NCBI GenBank assembly: GCA_011523795.1
Contig: WTFY01000010.1
Coordinates: 124,001 to 188,000 of the forward strand
Direction of reading: 5' to 3'
DNA length: 64,000 bases
Source of the DNA: Gammaproteobacteria bacterium
GTDB taxonomy: Bacteria > Pseudomonadota > Gammaproteobacteria > UBA4575
Shown: piece after piece, positions 1 to 8,900 of the stretch
How positions within the stretch are numbered: position 1 is the stretch's first letter
Layout of the letters: each line of letters starts with the position of its first letter
Notes under the pieces: model-generated
Seen by the model: the letters and a program-made list of their open reading frames with translations, nothing else
Told to the model about the DNA's origin: nothing
The model's database searches: none
Position numbers and translations under genes: made by a program

Positions 1-2
1 TC

Positions 3-458
3 GCCGGCGCCTTGCAGGAGCAGCTGGTGTCGGCCATGACCGCCGGCGGTCCCACCGCCGCGATCGAGGTGTGCAAGATCGCTGCACCGGACATCGCGGC
101 GGAGGCATCGGACGAGCGGGGTTGGCACATCGGGCGCACGAGCTTGAAGCTGCGCAACCCCGCCAACGCGCCCGATGCGTGGGAACTCGCCGTGCTGCGC
201 GGCTTCGAGACTCGCAAGGCCGCCGGCGAAGACCCTGCCGGGATTGACCACGCCGAGTTCGTGGTCCGCGACGGGCAGCGAACCTTCCGCTACATGAAGG
301 CCATCGGCACGCAGCCGGTGTGCACGATGTGCCACGGCACCGGCATCACGCCGGAGGTCGCCGCGGCGCTCGACGCCCTGTACCCGGAAGATCAGGCACG
401 CGGATTCGAGGTCGGTGACATCCGAGGCGCCTTTTCGATCGCTCAACCGGCACCCTGA
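3..458 (+). CDS. DUF3365 (Tll0287-like) haem-binding protein, 5' partial
   Basis: The frame is open to the left edge, so this is the C-terminal part (about 151 residues) of a gene starting outside the window. The region matches DUF3365/Tll0287-like domains, which are exported haem-binding sensor or redox domains. A single c-type haem motif, CTMCHG, lies near the C-terminus, preceded by the family-typical stretch around RTSLKLRNPANAPD. It ends shortly after a GAFSI motif. Location is probably periplasmic, inferred from the c-haem motif because the signal peptide is not visible. The next gene (bioF) is convergent, so no operon partner is seen. Partner and function are unknown. Confidence 0.8.
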   Translation, partial: AGALQEQLVSAMTAGGPTAAIEVCKIAAPDIAAEASDERGWHIGRTSLKLRNPANAPDAWELAVLRGFETRKAAGEDPAGIDHAEFVVRDGQRTFRYMKAIGTQPVCTMCHGTGITPEVAAALDALYPEDQARGFEVGDIRGAFSIAQPAP

Positions 459-611
459 TCTAGATGTGCGGGCCTCGCCGGGCCGGACGCGGCACTGCTC
501 GACATGCATTGACGGCGTGCAGCTGGTCAGTGCCCCCATGGCCGAATGCCTCTCCTGGTCCGAAGAACCGCTGGTAATTCACGATCTGGACACTAGGGTT
601 CCTTGCTCGGC

Positions 612-1796
612 TTAAGTGGCCGAATGGCTCGTCTCGTCGTGATTGGTCCTGGCAGGCTGCAAGGCCTTTGCCAAGGTCTCGACCAGGCGGTCGATGTGCG
701 TCTCGGTGTGCATGGCGGAAAACGTCACCCGCAGGCGGGCCTGCCCCCTGGCGACGGTCGGCGGGCGTATGGCGGGGACCAGGATTCCATGCTCGTGCAG
801 GGTCTGGCTGAGCCTGAGCGCTGCATCCGCCGAACCGGTCATCACGGGCTGGATCGGCGTGACCGATGCGGTGACCGGCAGGGCCTGCTCTGCTGCACAC
901 TTGCGGAAGTAGCCGACCAGTGCATGCAGCCTTTCCCTGCGCCAGGGTTCCTCGCGGATCAGTTGCAGGGCTGCACGGGCCGCATCGGCCAGGGGTGGGG
1001 GCAGGGCCGTGGTGTAGGCATAGCTCCTGGCCCGCTGGACACACCATTCGATGCTGTCCCCCGGGCCGGCGACGAATGCGCCGAAGGTGCCGAAGGCCTT
1101 TCCCAGGGTACCGACGACGAGCGTGTCCTTTTCGAGCCGGCCCTCCGTACAGCCTTTCCCATGCGGACCCAGCACGCCGATGCCGTGCGCATCGTCGATG
1201 ACGAGCCTGGCGCTGCAGACCCGGGCGATCTCCTGCAGGCGCTTCACCGGGCAGACGGTCCCGTCCATGCTGAATACGCCGTCGCTTGCAATCAGCCCGG
1301 GATGACCCGATACCGCTTCCAGCTTCTGCTGCAGTTCCTCCGTGTCCAGGTGCCGGTAGCGCTTCAGCCGGGCCCGGGCCAGCACGGCCGCATCGATCAG
1401 CGATGCATGGTTGAGGCGGTCCTCGAACACGACGGACGTGCGCCCGGCGAAGGCCCCGACGACCCCCAGGTTGGCCATGTACCCCGTTGAAAACAGCAGG
1501 GCCCGCTCGCAGCCCATGAACTCCGCAAGCTCCTCTTCCAGCGCATGGTGGCTCGTGTGATGGCCGGTGATGAGGTGCGAGGCCCCGCTGCCCACGCCGG
1601 ACTCGCTGGCCGTGCGCACCAGGCGCTCGGTGATCCGGGGATGGCTGGCCAGCCCAAGGTAGTCGTTGCTGCAGAACGACAGCACCTTTTTGCCGTCGAT
1701 GACCGGTTCGATCTCCTGGGCGGAAGACCGCACGCGCCGGGTGCGCAGCAGGTGCCCGGCCTGCAGCCGCTCAAGTTCCGTGGGCAGGTCGTCCAT
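612..1796 (-). CDS. bioF: 8-amino-7-oxononanoate synthase
   Basis: PLP-dependent condensation of pimeloyl-ACP (or -CoA) with L-alanine, the first committed step of biotin ring assembly; cytosolic. At 394 residues it is close to the usual ~385-390. Visible motifs are the fold-type-I core DDAHGIG (about residues 201-207) and the PLP lysine in TLGKAFG (about K233), with FCSNDYLGLA near the N-terminus. The start MDDLPTEL was chosen because a longer frame would run into bioB. The gene follows bioB by 11 nt on the same strand, so they are almost certainly co-transcribed. bioC, bioD and bioA are not in the window. Confidence 0.96.
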   Translation of the reverse strand: MDDLPTELERLQAGHLLRTRRVRSSAQEIEPVIDGKKVLSFCSNDYLGLASHPRITERLVRTASESGVGSGASHLITGHHTSHHALEEELAEFMGCERALLFSTGYMANLGVVGAFAGRTSVVFEDRLNHASLIDAAVLARARLKRYRHLDTEELQQKLEAVSGHPGLIASDGVFSMDGTVCPVKRLQEIARVCSARLVIDDAHGIGVLGPHGKGCTEGRLEKDTLVVGTLGKAFGTFGAFVAGPGDSIEWCVQRARSYAYTTALPPPLADAARAALQLIREEPWRRERLHALVGYFRKCAAEQALPVTASVTPIQPVMTGSADAALRLSQTLHEHGILVPAIRPPTVARGQARLRVTFSAMHTETHIDRLVETLAKALQPARTNHDETSHSAT

Positions 1797-1807
1797 GCAG
1801 GCCCGGT

Positions 1808-2830
1808 TCAGGCCTGTCCGGGTGCGCGTGAGGCGGTGAGCCGGTCGGCCTCGATGCCGAGACGGGAAAACAGCAAGCGGTCCTTTTCCGGGGCCGGGTT
1901 GCCGGCCGTAAGCAGGGTGTCGCCGTAGAAGACCGAATTGGCCCCGGCAAAAAAGCACAGCGCCTGGGTCTGCTCGTTCATGTCATCGCGTCCGGCGGAC
2001 AGGCGAACGAACGATTTCGGCATCATGATGCGGGCGACGGCGAGGGTGCGGACGAATTCGAACGGGTCCAGTTTCTCCGCATCGTACAGGGGGGTGCCCT
2101 TGATCCGGATCAGCATGTTGATCGGCACGGATTCCGGATGCCGGGGCAGGCAGGCCAGTTGCTGCAGCAGCCCGGCGCGGTCCTCGCGGGACTCGCCCAT
2201 GCCGATGATGCCTCCACAGCACACGCGGATGCCTGCCTCGCGCACGTGCTCCAGGGTGTCCAGCCGGTCCTGGTAGGTGCGGGTCGTGATGATGCTGCCG
2301 TAGAACTCCGGCGAGGTGTCCAGGTTGTGGTTGTAGTAGTCGAGCCCGGCCGTGCGCAGCCGTTGCGCCTGGGCCTGCGTGAGCATCCCGAGCGTCATGC
2401 AGGTCTCGAGTCCCGCCTCGCGCACCACGCGGATCATCTCCACGACGTGATCGAGATGGCGGTCCGTCGGGTTGCGCCAGGCCGCACCCATGCAGAACCT
2501 GGAAGCACCGCCGGCCCGGGCGGCCGCCGCCGTCTGTTCGACCTCTTCGAGCGACAGCAGGCGCTCCGGTTCGATGTCGGTATCGTAATGGCCGCTTTGC
2601 GGGCAGTAGGCGCAATCCTCGGGACAGGCCCCGGTCTTGATGGAGAGCAGGGTGCACACCTGTACCCGGTTGGGGTCATGCCAGGCGCGCAGGATCTGGT
2701 GGGCCCGGTAGAGCAGGTCGTTGAACGGCAGCGCGTACAGCTCCAGCACCTCTTCCAGCTGCCAGTCGTTTCGAGGGGGCTCAATGGTATTCAATAAAAG
2801 GTCCCGGATAGAAAATTCTGTCCCTGCCAT
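1808..2830 (-). CDS. bioB: Biotin synthase (radical SAM)
   Basis: Radical-SAM enzyme inserting sulfur into dethiobiotin, the last step of biotin synthesis. The 340-residue length fits the family. The SAM-cluster motif CPEDCAYC places the three iron-sulfur cysteines at about C69, C73 and C76, followed by PQSG; the [12 protein letters not shown] stretch is also typical. First gene of a bioB-bioF pair. The ATG at 2830 has no obvious Shine-Dalgarno sequence. Just upstream (about 2844-2862) is a near-perfect inverted repeat, GTTGCACC/GGTGTCAAC, that could form a leader hairpin or operator. It does not match the BirA box spacing, so biotin control is not shown. Confidence 0.97.
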   Translation of the reverse strand: MAGTEFSIRDLLLNTIEPPRNDWQLEEVLELYALPFNDLLYRAHQILRAWHDPNRVQVCTLLSIKTGACPEDCAYCPQSGHYDTDIEPERLLSLEEVEQTAAAARAGGASRFCMGAAWRNPTDRHLDHVVEMIRVVREAGLETCMTLGMLTQAQAQRLRTAGLDYYNHNLDTSPEFYGSIITTRTYQDRLDTLEHVREAGIRVCCGGIIGMGESREDRAGLLQQLACLPRHPESVPINMLIRIKGTPLYDAEKLDPFEFVRTLAVARIMMPKSFVRLSAGRDDMNEQTQALCFFAGANSVFYGDTLLTAGNPAPEKDRLLFSRLGIEADRLTASRAPGQA

Positions 2831-2930
2831 GCAAGTCTAGCCGGTTGCACCGGGGTGTCAACTTCACCGGACGCCCGGGCCGGCATTCCCTGGCATGCCC
2901 GGCCTGTTCTGTCACCGTGCAGGCCCGGCA

Positions 2931-3827
2931 TCAGGCCGCCCGGACCAGGTACGAGGCGAGGATTCCGACGAAGATCACCAGCCCGAAATACTGGTTGTTC
3001 AGGAAGGCGCGCAGGCAGCGAGGGGCTTCCCGGTTGCGGATCAGCACCTGCTGGTAGCAGAACAGGCCGGCGCCTGCGCCCAGCGCGGCATGGTAGGGCC
3101 AGCCCAGCCCCGCGAGCCAGCCCGTCGCGGCGAGTCCGGCAAGCACCAGCCCCTGCATCAGCCCTACCGCCAGCCGGTCGGCCGTACCTAACAGGAGGGC
3201 CGTGGACTTCACGCCGAGCTTGCGGTCGTCCTCGCGGTCGGCCATGGCGTACATGGTGTCGTAGGCCACGGTCCAGAGCACCGAGCAGGCGAACAGCAGC
3301 CACGCGACCGGTGGCGGGCTGTTGCCGGTCGTGGCCGTGTACGCCATCGGCACGGACCAGGCAAAGGCCACGCCAAGATGTACCTGCGGCAGGGCATGCA
3401 GCCTTTTCATGAACGGGTAGCTGGCGGCGAGTACGGCCGCGGCCAGGGCGAACTGGAGCGTAAGGGAGTTCAGCAGCAGCACCGCGAGCGCGAACGCCAC
3501 CCCGGCCAGCACGCACGCCACCAGTAGGGCCTCATGCGGGGCCAGCGCCCCGCTGGCCAGCGGGCGGTCCCGGGTACGGGCCACGTGCGGGTCGATGTCC
3601 CGGTCGGCAAAGTCGTTGATCGCACAGCCGGCCGCGCGCATCAGCACCACGCCCGCGACGAAGACCGCGAGAATGGTGGAGTCCGGCCTGCCGCCGGATG
3701 CCAGGAACAGGGCCCAGAGAGCGGGCCAGAGCAGCAGGAAGGTGCCGACCGGCTTGTCCAGGCGCACCAGCCTGGCGTACAGGACCAGCCTGCCGGGGGG
3801 CTTGATGGAGGCCGCGGGGCGCGTCAT
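2931..3827 (-). CDS. ubiA: 4-hydroxybenzoate polyprenyltransferase
   Basis: Inner-membrane prenyltransferase joining 4-hydroxybenzoate to a polyprenyl chain in ubiquinone synthesis. Both Asp-rich substrate/Mg motifs are present: NDFADRDID (about residues 71-79) and YDTMYAMADREDD (about 189-201). Multiple hydrophobic helices lie between and after them. The start MTRPAAS overlaps the aroE stop by 4 nt (ATGA), giving 298 residues against about 290 in E. coli; a longer frame inside aroE was rejected. Translational coupling with aroE is likely. No ubiC chorismate lyase is adjacent. Confidence 0.95.
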   Translation of the reverse strand: MTRPAASIKPPGRLVLYARLVRLDKPVGTFLLLWPALWALFLASGGRPDSTILAVFVAGVVLMRAAGCAINDFADRDIDPHVARTRDRPLASGALAPHEALLVACVLAGVAFALAVLLLNSLTLQFALAAAVLAASYPFMKRLHALPQVHLGVAFAWSVPMAYTATTGNSPPPVAWLLFACSVLWTVAYDTMYAMADREDDRKLGVKSTALLLGTADRLAVGLMQGLVLAGLAATGWLAGLGWPYHAALGAGAGLFCYQQVLIRNREAPRCLRAFLNNQYFGLVIFVGILASYLVRAA

Positions 3828-4651
3828 GCGGGAGGCTGCGGGCGCAGGCACCGGCAGGCCATCGCGGTATCCGGGCGCTTGCCCCGCCACAGGTAGAAGG
3901 ATTCCGCGGCCTGTTCGAGCAGCATCCCGAACCCGTCCACCACCCGCTCAGCGCCCTGCTCACGGCCCCATTGCATGAACGGGCTGGGGGTATCGCCGTA
4001 CATCAGGTCGTAGCAGCAGGTGTGCGGGCCGACCAGGCCTGCGGGCAGGGCCAGCTCGCGGTGCTGCAGGCCTGCCGAGGTGGCGTGCAGGATCAGGTCA
4101 AACGGCCTGGACGGGATTTCGTCCAGGCTGCAGCCCCATACGGGGCCGGCCTCCTGGAAGGTGTCCGCGATGGCCCGGGCGTTCGCCTTGGTCCGGTTTG
4201 CGATCAGCAGGATGTCGGGCCGTTCCCCGAGCAGGGGCTCGATGATGCCCCGTGCGGCGCCACCGGCGCCCAGCACCAGGATCTTGCGCGCGTGCAGCGG
4301 CAGCTGCAGGGACTTTTTCAGGTCGCGCAGCAGGCCGATCCCGTCCGTGTTCGCACCGATGCAGGTCCCGTCGTCCTGCAGAAGGAGGGTGTTGACGGCC
4401 CCGGCGTGGTCGGCAAGTTCCGTGATCTGGTCCACGAGCTCGCAGGCATCGTGCTTGAACGGCAGGGTCACGTTCAGGCCCTTGCCCCCGTCGTCCTGAA
4501 ACTGCCTCACGACCTGCGTGAAATCCTGTCGCGTGGCGAGGATCCTCTCGTAGGTAATGTGTTCGCCCGTCTGTTCGGCAAACAGGCGGTGAATGTCGGG
4601 GGACCGGCTGTGTGCGATCGGGTTGCCGATGACGCCATACCGGTCGGTCAT
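3824..4651 (-). CDS. aroE: Shikimate dehydrogenase
   Basis: NADP-dependent reduction of 3-dehydroshikimate to shikimate in aromatic amino acid synthesis. At 275 residues it is normal for AroE. Visible motifs are VIGNPIAHSRSP (substrate-binding N-terminus), NVTLPFKHDA with the catalytic lysine, GANTDGIGLL with the catalytic aspartate, and the Rossmann loop GAGGAARG. The start MTDRYGVIG was preferred to an upstream ATG eight codons earlier because it aligns with the family N-terminus. It overlaps ubiA by 4 nt, so the two form one transcription unit. Confidence 0.96.
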   Translation of the reverse strand: MTDRYGVIGNPIAHSRSPDIHRLFAEQTGEHITYERILATRQDFTQVVRQFQDDGGKGLNVTLPFKHDACELVDQITELADHAGAVNTLLLQDDGTCIGANTDGIGLLRDLKKSLQLPLHARKILVLGAGGAARGIIEPLLGERPDILLIANRTKANARAIADTFQEAGPVWGCSLDEIPSRPFDLILHATSAGLQHRELALPAGLVGPHTCCYDLMYGDTPSPFMQWGREQGAERVVDGFGMLLEQAAESFYLWRGKRPDTAMACRCLRPQPPA

Positions 4652-4786
4652 GTCTTTCACGCTAGCCTGCTGCATAAAATGGTGTTTGTGGAAGCCTTCT
4701 GTATAGCAGGAAATAGCCTGGAGATACAGTGCTCCGGTGAAAGTTGCAGGCAGTGTGCAGCCTGCAGCCTGACCCGGTGCATCCTA

Positions 4787-4815
4787 TGGACACTTTTTAG
4801 GCAAAATCTTACAAT
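4787..4815 (+). promoter_or_regulatory. Sigma70-type promoter for gloA
   Basis: TGGACA (4787-4792) and TACAAT (4810-4815) are separated by exactly 17 nt, each matching consensus at 5 of 6 positions. Transcription would start near 4822, leaving a leader of about 70 nt before the gloA ATG at 4893. aroE is divergent on the other side. Confidence 0.6.
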
Positions 4816-4892
4816 GGACTGGCCCGAAGGGCAGAAAATGACTGCAGTTCGGGCAAACGAGACGATTTGTACATGTTAGCGAGTGACTGAAC

Positions 4893-5288
4893 ATGGCTAA
4901 AATAATTCATTCGATGATTCGCGTGCTGGACGTGGAGCGCTCCAAAAGCTTTTATGAGGACGTATTTAACATAAAAGAAAAGCGCTACCTGGATTTTGAT
5001 GACTTCGCCCTGGTATACCTGGGCAATGATGAGAATGATGTCGAGATTGAGTTAACCCTGAACAAAGGCCAGACTGAGCCTTACACACACGGCAACGGCT
5101 ATGGACATATTGCGATGTGTGTTGATGACCTGGAGGCGGAACATGACCGCATCCAGTCCCTTGGCTACGAGCCCCAGGACATTGTTTCATTCAGTCCTGG
5201 AGGGGAACTGCTCGCAAAATTCTTCTTTATCAAGGACCCGGACGGGTACGAAATAGAAGTCCTGCAAAGACACGGCGCCTACCGGTAG
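4893..5288 (+). CDS. gloA: Lactoylglutathione lyase (glyoxalase I)-like VOC protein
   Basis: Isomerises the methylglyoxal-glutathione hemithioacetal to lactoylglutathione. The 131 residues form two VOC half-repeats. All four expected metal ligands can be placed by comparison with the E. coli enzyme: H6 (IIHSM), E53 (EIELT), H72 (YGHIA) and E122 (YEIEVL). The FxIKDPDGYEIE tail is diagnostic. It is monocistronic between divergent aroE and convergent monooxygenase genes. Other VOC activities cannot be excluded, but conserved ligands and length favour GloA. Confidence 0.88.
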   Translation: MAKIIHSMIRVLDVERSKSFYEDVFNIKEKRYLDFDDFALVYLGNDENDVEIELTLNKGQTEPYTHGNGYGHIAMCVDDLEAEHDRIQSLGYEPQDIVSFSPGGELLAKFFFIKDPDGYEIEVLQRHGAYR

Positions 5289-5391
5289 CAACCCTGCGGG
5301 GCCGTTCACCCCAGGCGATACAGGCCTGCATGAAACCCCGGAGAGCCGGGTGCCTGTTTAAGTGCTGGAGCCTGAAAGGGTTTCAGGGCCG

Positions 5392-6804
5392 TCAGGCTGT
5401 AGCTGCCGATTTTCTGGGTTCTCCAGACAGTTTCCACTCGGGCAATGACCGAAACGCCTGATGGTCTTTCGCAAGCCGCCGGTGCCCGGCACCGAAATAG
5501 TGTTCACGCAAGGTGCTCGTATCGTAATGCGTGCGCATGCGGCCGCGTCGCTGCAGCTCGGGCACCACCAGGTTCACGAAATCGATGTACCCCGTGGGGT
5601 GGTTGGCCACGACGAGGTTGAACCCGTCACAATCCGTCACTTCCATCCAGCGTTCCAGTTCGTCTGCGACCGTTGCCGGGCTGCCGATGAATTTTGGCAT
5701 CACACTGCCGATCGAGATGAACTCGGCCGCTTCCTGCAGCGTCCAATCGCGGTCCGGATCCGCTTCAGCGAAATAACTCAGCAGTCCCTGGATTGCATTG
5801 GTCTCGGCATTTGCCAGCTTTTCATTGACATCGATCTTGGACAGGTCCACCCCCACCCAGCCGCAGTACAGTGCCAGGGCTCCTTCGGGGCTTCTGTATT
5901 TTTTGCAGGTCTCGAATTTCAGACGGGCCTCTTCGTCGGTCGGTGCGACGATTACGGAAATGCCGGGAAATATCTTTACCTCGTTCGGGTCGCGGCCCTG
6001 CTTGGCGATGACTTCGCGAGTGGAGCGGATGATATTCTTGGAGACCTCCATGTTCGGGTGGATCGCAAAGATTGCCTCGGCGTGGCGTGCCGCGAACTCG
6101 ATCCCCCGGCCCGAACCGCCCGCCTGAAACAGGACCGGTGTACGTTGCCGGGACGGTTCGCACATGTGCGGGCCAGGGACATTGAAGTACTTGCCCCTGT
6201 GATTGATCTCGTGCACTTTGGCGGGGTCGGTATGGATGTCTTTCTCAATATCACGGATGACGGCATCTTCTTCCCATGAGTGTTCCCACAGCTTGTACAC
6301 CACGTCCATGTATTCATCCGCCCGGTCATAGCGTTCGTCATGCTCCATCTGTTCACCGATGCCGAAATTCTCGTTGGCGTCCGGCAGGTAGGAGGTGACG
6401 ATATTCCACGCGATGCGCCCCTTGGTCAGGTGGTCCAGGGTGGAGAACAGCTTGGCGGTCTGGTAAGGGGGGAAATAACTCGTGGAGAATGTGCAGGCAA
6501 AACCGATATGCCGGGTGGCATAGGCCATTGCGGAGATCACCAGGGTAGGGTCGTTGCTGGGGATTTGTGTGCTGTGCCGCACTGCGGTATCACGCGACCC
6601 CTTGTAGACATTGTAGGTTCCGTGCACATCTGCCAGGAACAGGCTGTCAAAACAGCCGCGTTCCAGGGTTTTGGCGATATCAACCCAGTAGTTCACGTCC
6701 TTGTAGCCCATCGAGGATTGATCAAGGGGGTGTTTCCATTGGCCCTTCGAATGAAAGCAGATGGAGCACATGGTAAAAGCATTCATGTGAATTTGTTTTG
6801 ACAT
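5392..6804 (-). CDS. NtaA/SnaA/DszA-family FMN-dependent monooxygenase
   Basis: Luciferase-like (TIM-barrel) flavin monooxygenase of the class that includes nitrilotriacetate monooxygenase A, DszA and pristinamycin synthase SnaA; it needs reduced FMN from a separate reductase. The 470 residues fit the family. Typical stretches are LERGCFDSLFLAD, GRIAWNIVTSYLPDANENFG, YDRADEYMDVVYKLWEHSW, HRGKYFNVPGPH and PVLFQAGGSGRG. The start MSKQIHMNAF was chosen over a longer frame with a non-homologous 46-residue extension. It is divergent from the MetX-like hydrolase at 6986. The substrate is unknown; such enzymes oxidise C-N or C-S bonds. No flavin reductase gene of the usual NtaB type is adjacent. Confidence 0.88.
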   Translation of the reverse strand: MSKQIHMNAFTMCSICFHSKGQWKHPLDQSSMGYKDVNYWVDIAKTLERGCFDSLFLADVHGTYNVYKGSRDTAVRHSTQIPSNDPTLVISAMAYATRHIGFACTFSTSYFPPYQTAKLFSTLDHLTKGRIAWNIVTSYLPDANENFGIGEQMEHDERYDRADEYMDVVYKLWEHSWEEDAVIRDIEKDIHTDPAKVHEINHRGKYFNVPGPHMCEPSRQRTPVLFQAGGSGRGIEFAARHAEAIFAIHPNMEVSKNIIRSTREVIAKQGRDPNEVKIFPGISVIVAPTDEEARLKFETCKKYRSPEGALALYCGWVGVDLSKIDVNEKLANAETNAIQGLLSYFAEADPDRDWTLQEAAEFISIGSVMPKFIGSPATVADELERWMEVTDCDGFNLVVANHPTGYIDFVNLVVPELQRRGRMRTHYDTSTLREHYFGAGHRRLAKDHQAFRSLPEWKLSGEPRKSAATA

Positions 6805-6825
6805 TTTCTTATAACCATGCTTTGA

Positions 6826-6874
6826 GTTGACACTAGATTGATTCAATGGTAATGCTGTGTGACTAATTGTCAAC
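6826..6874. promoter_or_regulatory. Inverted-repeat operator candidate between divergent genes
   Basis: GTTGACA (6826-6832) followed by CTAG, and its inverted partner CTAA-TTGTCAAC (6863-6874), frame about 30 nt inside the 181-nt divergent spacer between the flavin monooxygenase and the MetX-like hydrolase. The paired elements also resemble -35 hexamers pointing both ways, so this could be overlapping promoters, a regulator site, or both. No regulator gene lies in the island. Confidence 0.4.
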
Positions 6875-6985
6875 CAACATGCATGGTACGGCAGACATGT
6901 GTGCCGCCTTGCCTTCTTGGGCGCTGCCAGCCTGCCAAACAACTACTTACGACAATTGCCCATGCAAGGTTGAGGGAGCTGTCAA

Positions 6986-8038
6986 GTGGAAAACGAGTAT
7001 TATTCCCAGGAAAACCACGGCCCGTACTCGCTGTTTGAACTCGGCGATTTCCAGCTTGAATGCGGCAGGACGCTTGCAGACTGCCAGCTGGCGTATTCGT
7101 GTTTCGGCGAACTGAATTCGGAAAAGACCAATGCCATCGTGTTTACGGTCATGTTTTCAGGCACCAACAAGGCCATGGAAAAATATATCGGAAAGGGTCT
7201 GGCGCTGGATCCCGAGAAATACTTCATTGTCGTACCGAATCAGCTGGGCAGCGGCCTGTCGACCTCGCCTCACAATGCTCCCCCTCCTGATGAGGGGCCT
7301 GACTTTCCGCAAATCTCGATCGGGGATGACGTTCGTGCACAGCACAGGCTGCTGACTGAAAAGTTCGGCGTGAAAAGCATAGACCTGGTCCTTGGCTGGT
7401 CCATGGGTGGGCAGCAGACGTACGAATGGTGCGTGAGGTATCCGGAAATGGTCAGGCGGGCTGCCCCGATAGGGGGGACTGCGAGAACCACCCCGCATGA
7501 CTCCCTGTACGTGGAGGTGTTCTGTGAGGCGCTGAAGTCTGATCCGGCCTGGGAACACGGCCGGTACACGCAACCCCATGCAGTGGAACTGGGCCTGAAG
7601 CGGCTTGCACACGTGTTTGCCCTGATGGGCAACTGCACGGAATTCTACCGGCAGGAAAAGTGGACCGATCTGGGGATTGCCTCGCTGGACGGTTACCTGA
7701 GCGGTTTTTGGGAAACCTGGTTCAAGCCCATGGACCCGAACAACCTGCTGTGCATGGCCTCGAAATGGAAACGGGGGGACGTGTGTGCGGTTTCGGGAAA
7801 GAGCCTGAAGGACACGCTGGGGTCCATCAGGGCGAAAGTCTTTGTCATTGCCTTTACGCAGGACATGTTCATCCCGCTCACGGACTGCAAATATGAGCAG
7901 GAGATGATTCCGGGCAGCGAGTTGAGACAGGTCCCCACCCTGTGGGGCCATTTTGGCATGCTGGGGCTGGCCCAGGAGGACTTTGACCTGATCAACAGCA
8001 TCTTGTCCGAGGCCCTTCAGTCACCCTGCGCCGCCTGA
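6986..8038 (+). CDS. MetX-like alpha/beta hydrolase (homoserine acetyltransferase family)
   Basis: Alpha/beta-hydrolase with the nucleophile elbow GWSMGG (about S139), a likely catalytic Asp in TQDMFIPLTD and His in LWGHFGML, all arranged as in homoserine O-acetyltransferase MetX. The 350 residues fit the family, as does the opening pattern (LxxCxLAYxxFGELN). The GTG start at 6986 is supported by GAGGGAG seven nt upstream. The catabolic and transport context argues against methionine synthesis; it may hydrolyse an ester, amide or thioester. Convergent with livF. Family assignment is confident, activity is not. Confidence 0.85.
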   Translation: MENEYYSQENHGPYSLFELGDFQLECGRTLADCQLAYSCFGELNSEKTNAIVFTVMFSGTNKAMEKYIGKGLALDPEKYFIVVPNQLGSGLSTSPHNAPPPDEGPDFPQISIGDDVRAQHRLLTEKFGVKSIDLVLGWSMGGQQTYEWCVRYPEMVRRAAPIGGTARTTPHDSLYVEVFCEALKSDPAWEHGRYTQPHAVELGLKRLAHVFALMGNCTEFYRQEKWTDLGIASLDGYLSGFWETWFKPMDPNNLLCMASKWKRGDVCAVSGKSLKDTLGSIRAKVFVIAFTQDMFIPLTDCKYEQEMIPGSELRQVPTLWGHFGMLGLAQEDFDLINSILSEALQSPCAA

Positions 8039-8128
8039 TCCGGTATTCAAATCAGGGGTTGGCATGGGAAGGATGCAAGGCACCCGCAGCCGGCTTTTGG
8101 GTACAACCGTTCCGTGCACAGGGAAGAT

Positions 8129-8881
8129 TCAGGGGTTGCCCGAGCCGAGATAATATTCCTTGATATCATCACGCACGGACAGTTCGTCGGCTTTTCCGGA
8201 CACGGCGACATTTCCGTTTTCCAATACGTAGCAGTAGTTGGCATACTTCATGGCAAGGTTGATGTTCTGCTCGGCGATCAGAAAACTCACATTATTCTCC
8301 CGGTTCATCGACTTGATGATTTCGAAGATCTCCTGGATGATTACCGGGGCCAGTCCCATTGAGGGCTCGTCCAGCAGGACCAGGATGGGCTTTGTCATGA
8401 GTGCGCGACCAATCGCGAGCATTTGCTGCTCACCGCCCGAAGCGAGTCCCGCCCTGCTTTTGCGCCGCAGCTTGAGGCGTGGAAACCACTCGTAGACCTG
8501 TTCCAGGTCTGAAGCCATTCTGGCACGGTTTGGCTGGCGTACGAAAGCGCCGGCCATCAGGTTTTCTTCTACGGTCAGTTGAGGAAATACATGCCTGCCT
8601 TCCAGCACCTGGACGATGCCCTTGGCTACGAGGTCGGAAGCGGAATAGCGCTCGATCGACTCACCCTGCCAGGTGATCCTGCCCTTGGTGATTTCACCCC
8701 GCTCCTGCCCCAGGAGCTTGGAGATGGCCTTGAGGGTAGTGGTTTTCCCGGCGCCGTTGGCGCCGAACAGGGACACGATTGATCCCTGTTCGACGACTAT
8801 CGTTACATCCTGCAGGGCTAGTATTGCCTGCCCGTAGTGAACCTGGATATTTTCAACCTTGAGAAAATCGCCAGTGCTCAA
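8129..8881 (-). CDS. livF: Branched-chain-type ABC transporter ATPase (LivF-like)
   Basis: One of the two ATPases of a HAAT-type importer. Walker A GANGAGKTT (about residues 37-45), signature LASGGEQQM, Walker B ILVLLDEP and the switch His region (LIAEQN) are visible. At 250 residues it is slightly longer than typical LivF (~235). It is the last gene of the livG-livH-livM-binding protein-livF run on the minus strand, 19 nt after the binding-protein stop. Cytoplasmic face of the inner membrane. The cargo is inferred from the island to be a non-amino-acid organic compound, but this is unproven. Confidence 0.93.
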   Translation of the reverse strand: MSTGDFLKVENIQVHYGQAILALQDVTIVVEQGSIVSLFGANGAGKTTTLKAISKLLGQERGEITKGRITWQGESIERYSASDLVAKGIVQVLEGRHVFPQLTVEENLMAGAFVRQPNRARMASDLEQVYEWFPRLKLRRKSRAGLASGGEQQMLAIGRALMTKPILVLLDEPSMGLAPVIIQEIFEIIKSMNRENNVSFLIAEQNINLAMKYANYCYVLENGNVAVSGKADELSVRDDIKEYYLGSGNP

Positions 8882-8900
8882 GACGGTGCCCGCTGCTCAC

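Noticed and set aside
460-1047. 195-codon minus-strand frame downstream of bioF
   Set aside because: Overlaps bioF in another frame, no recognisable domain.
2844-2862. BirA operator before bioB
   Set aside because: There is an inverted repeat, but its arms and spacing do not match the TTGTAAACC-N14/15-GGTTTACAA pattern.
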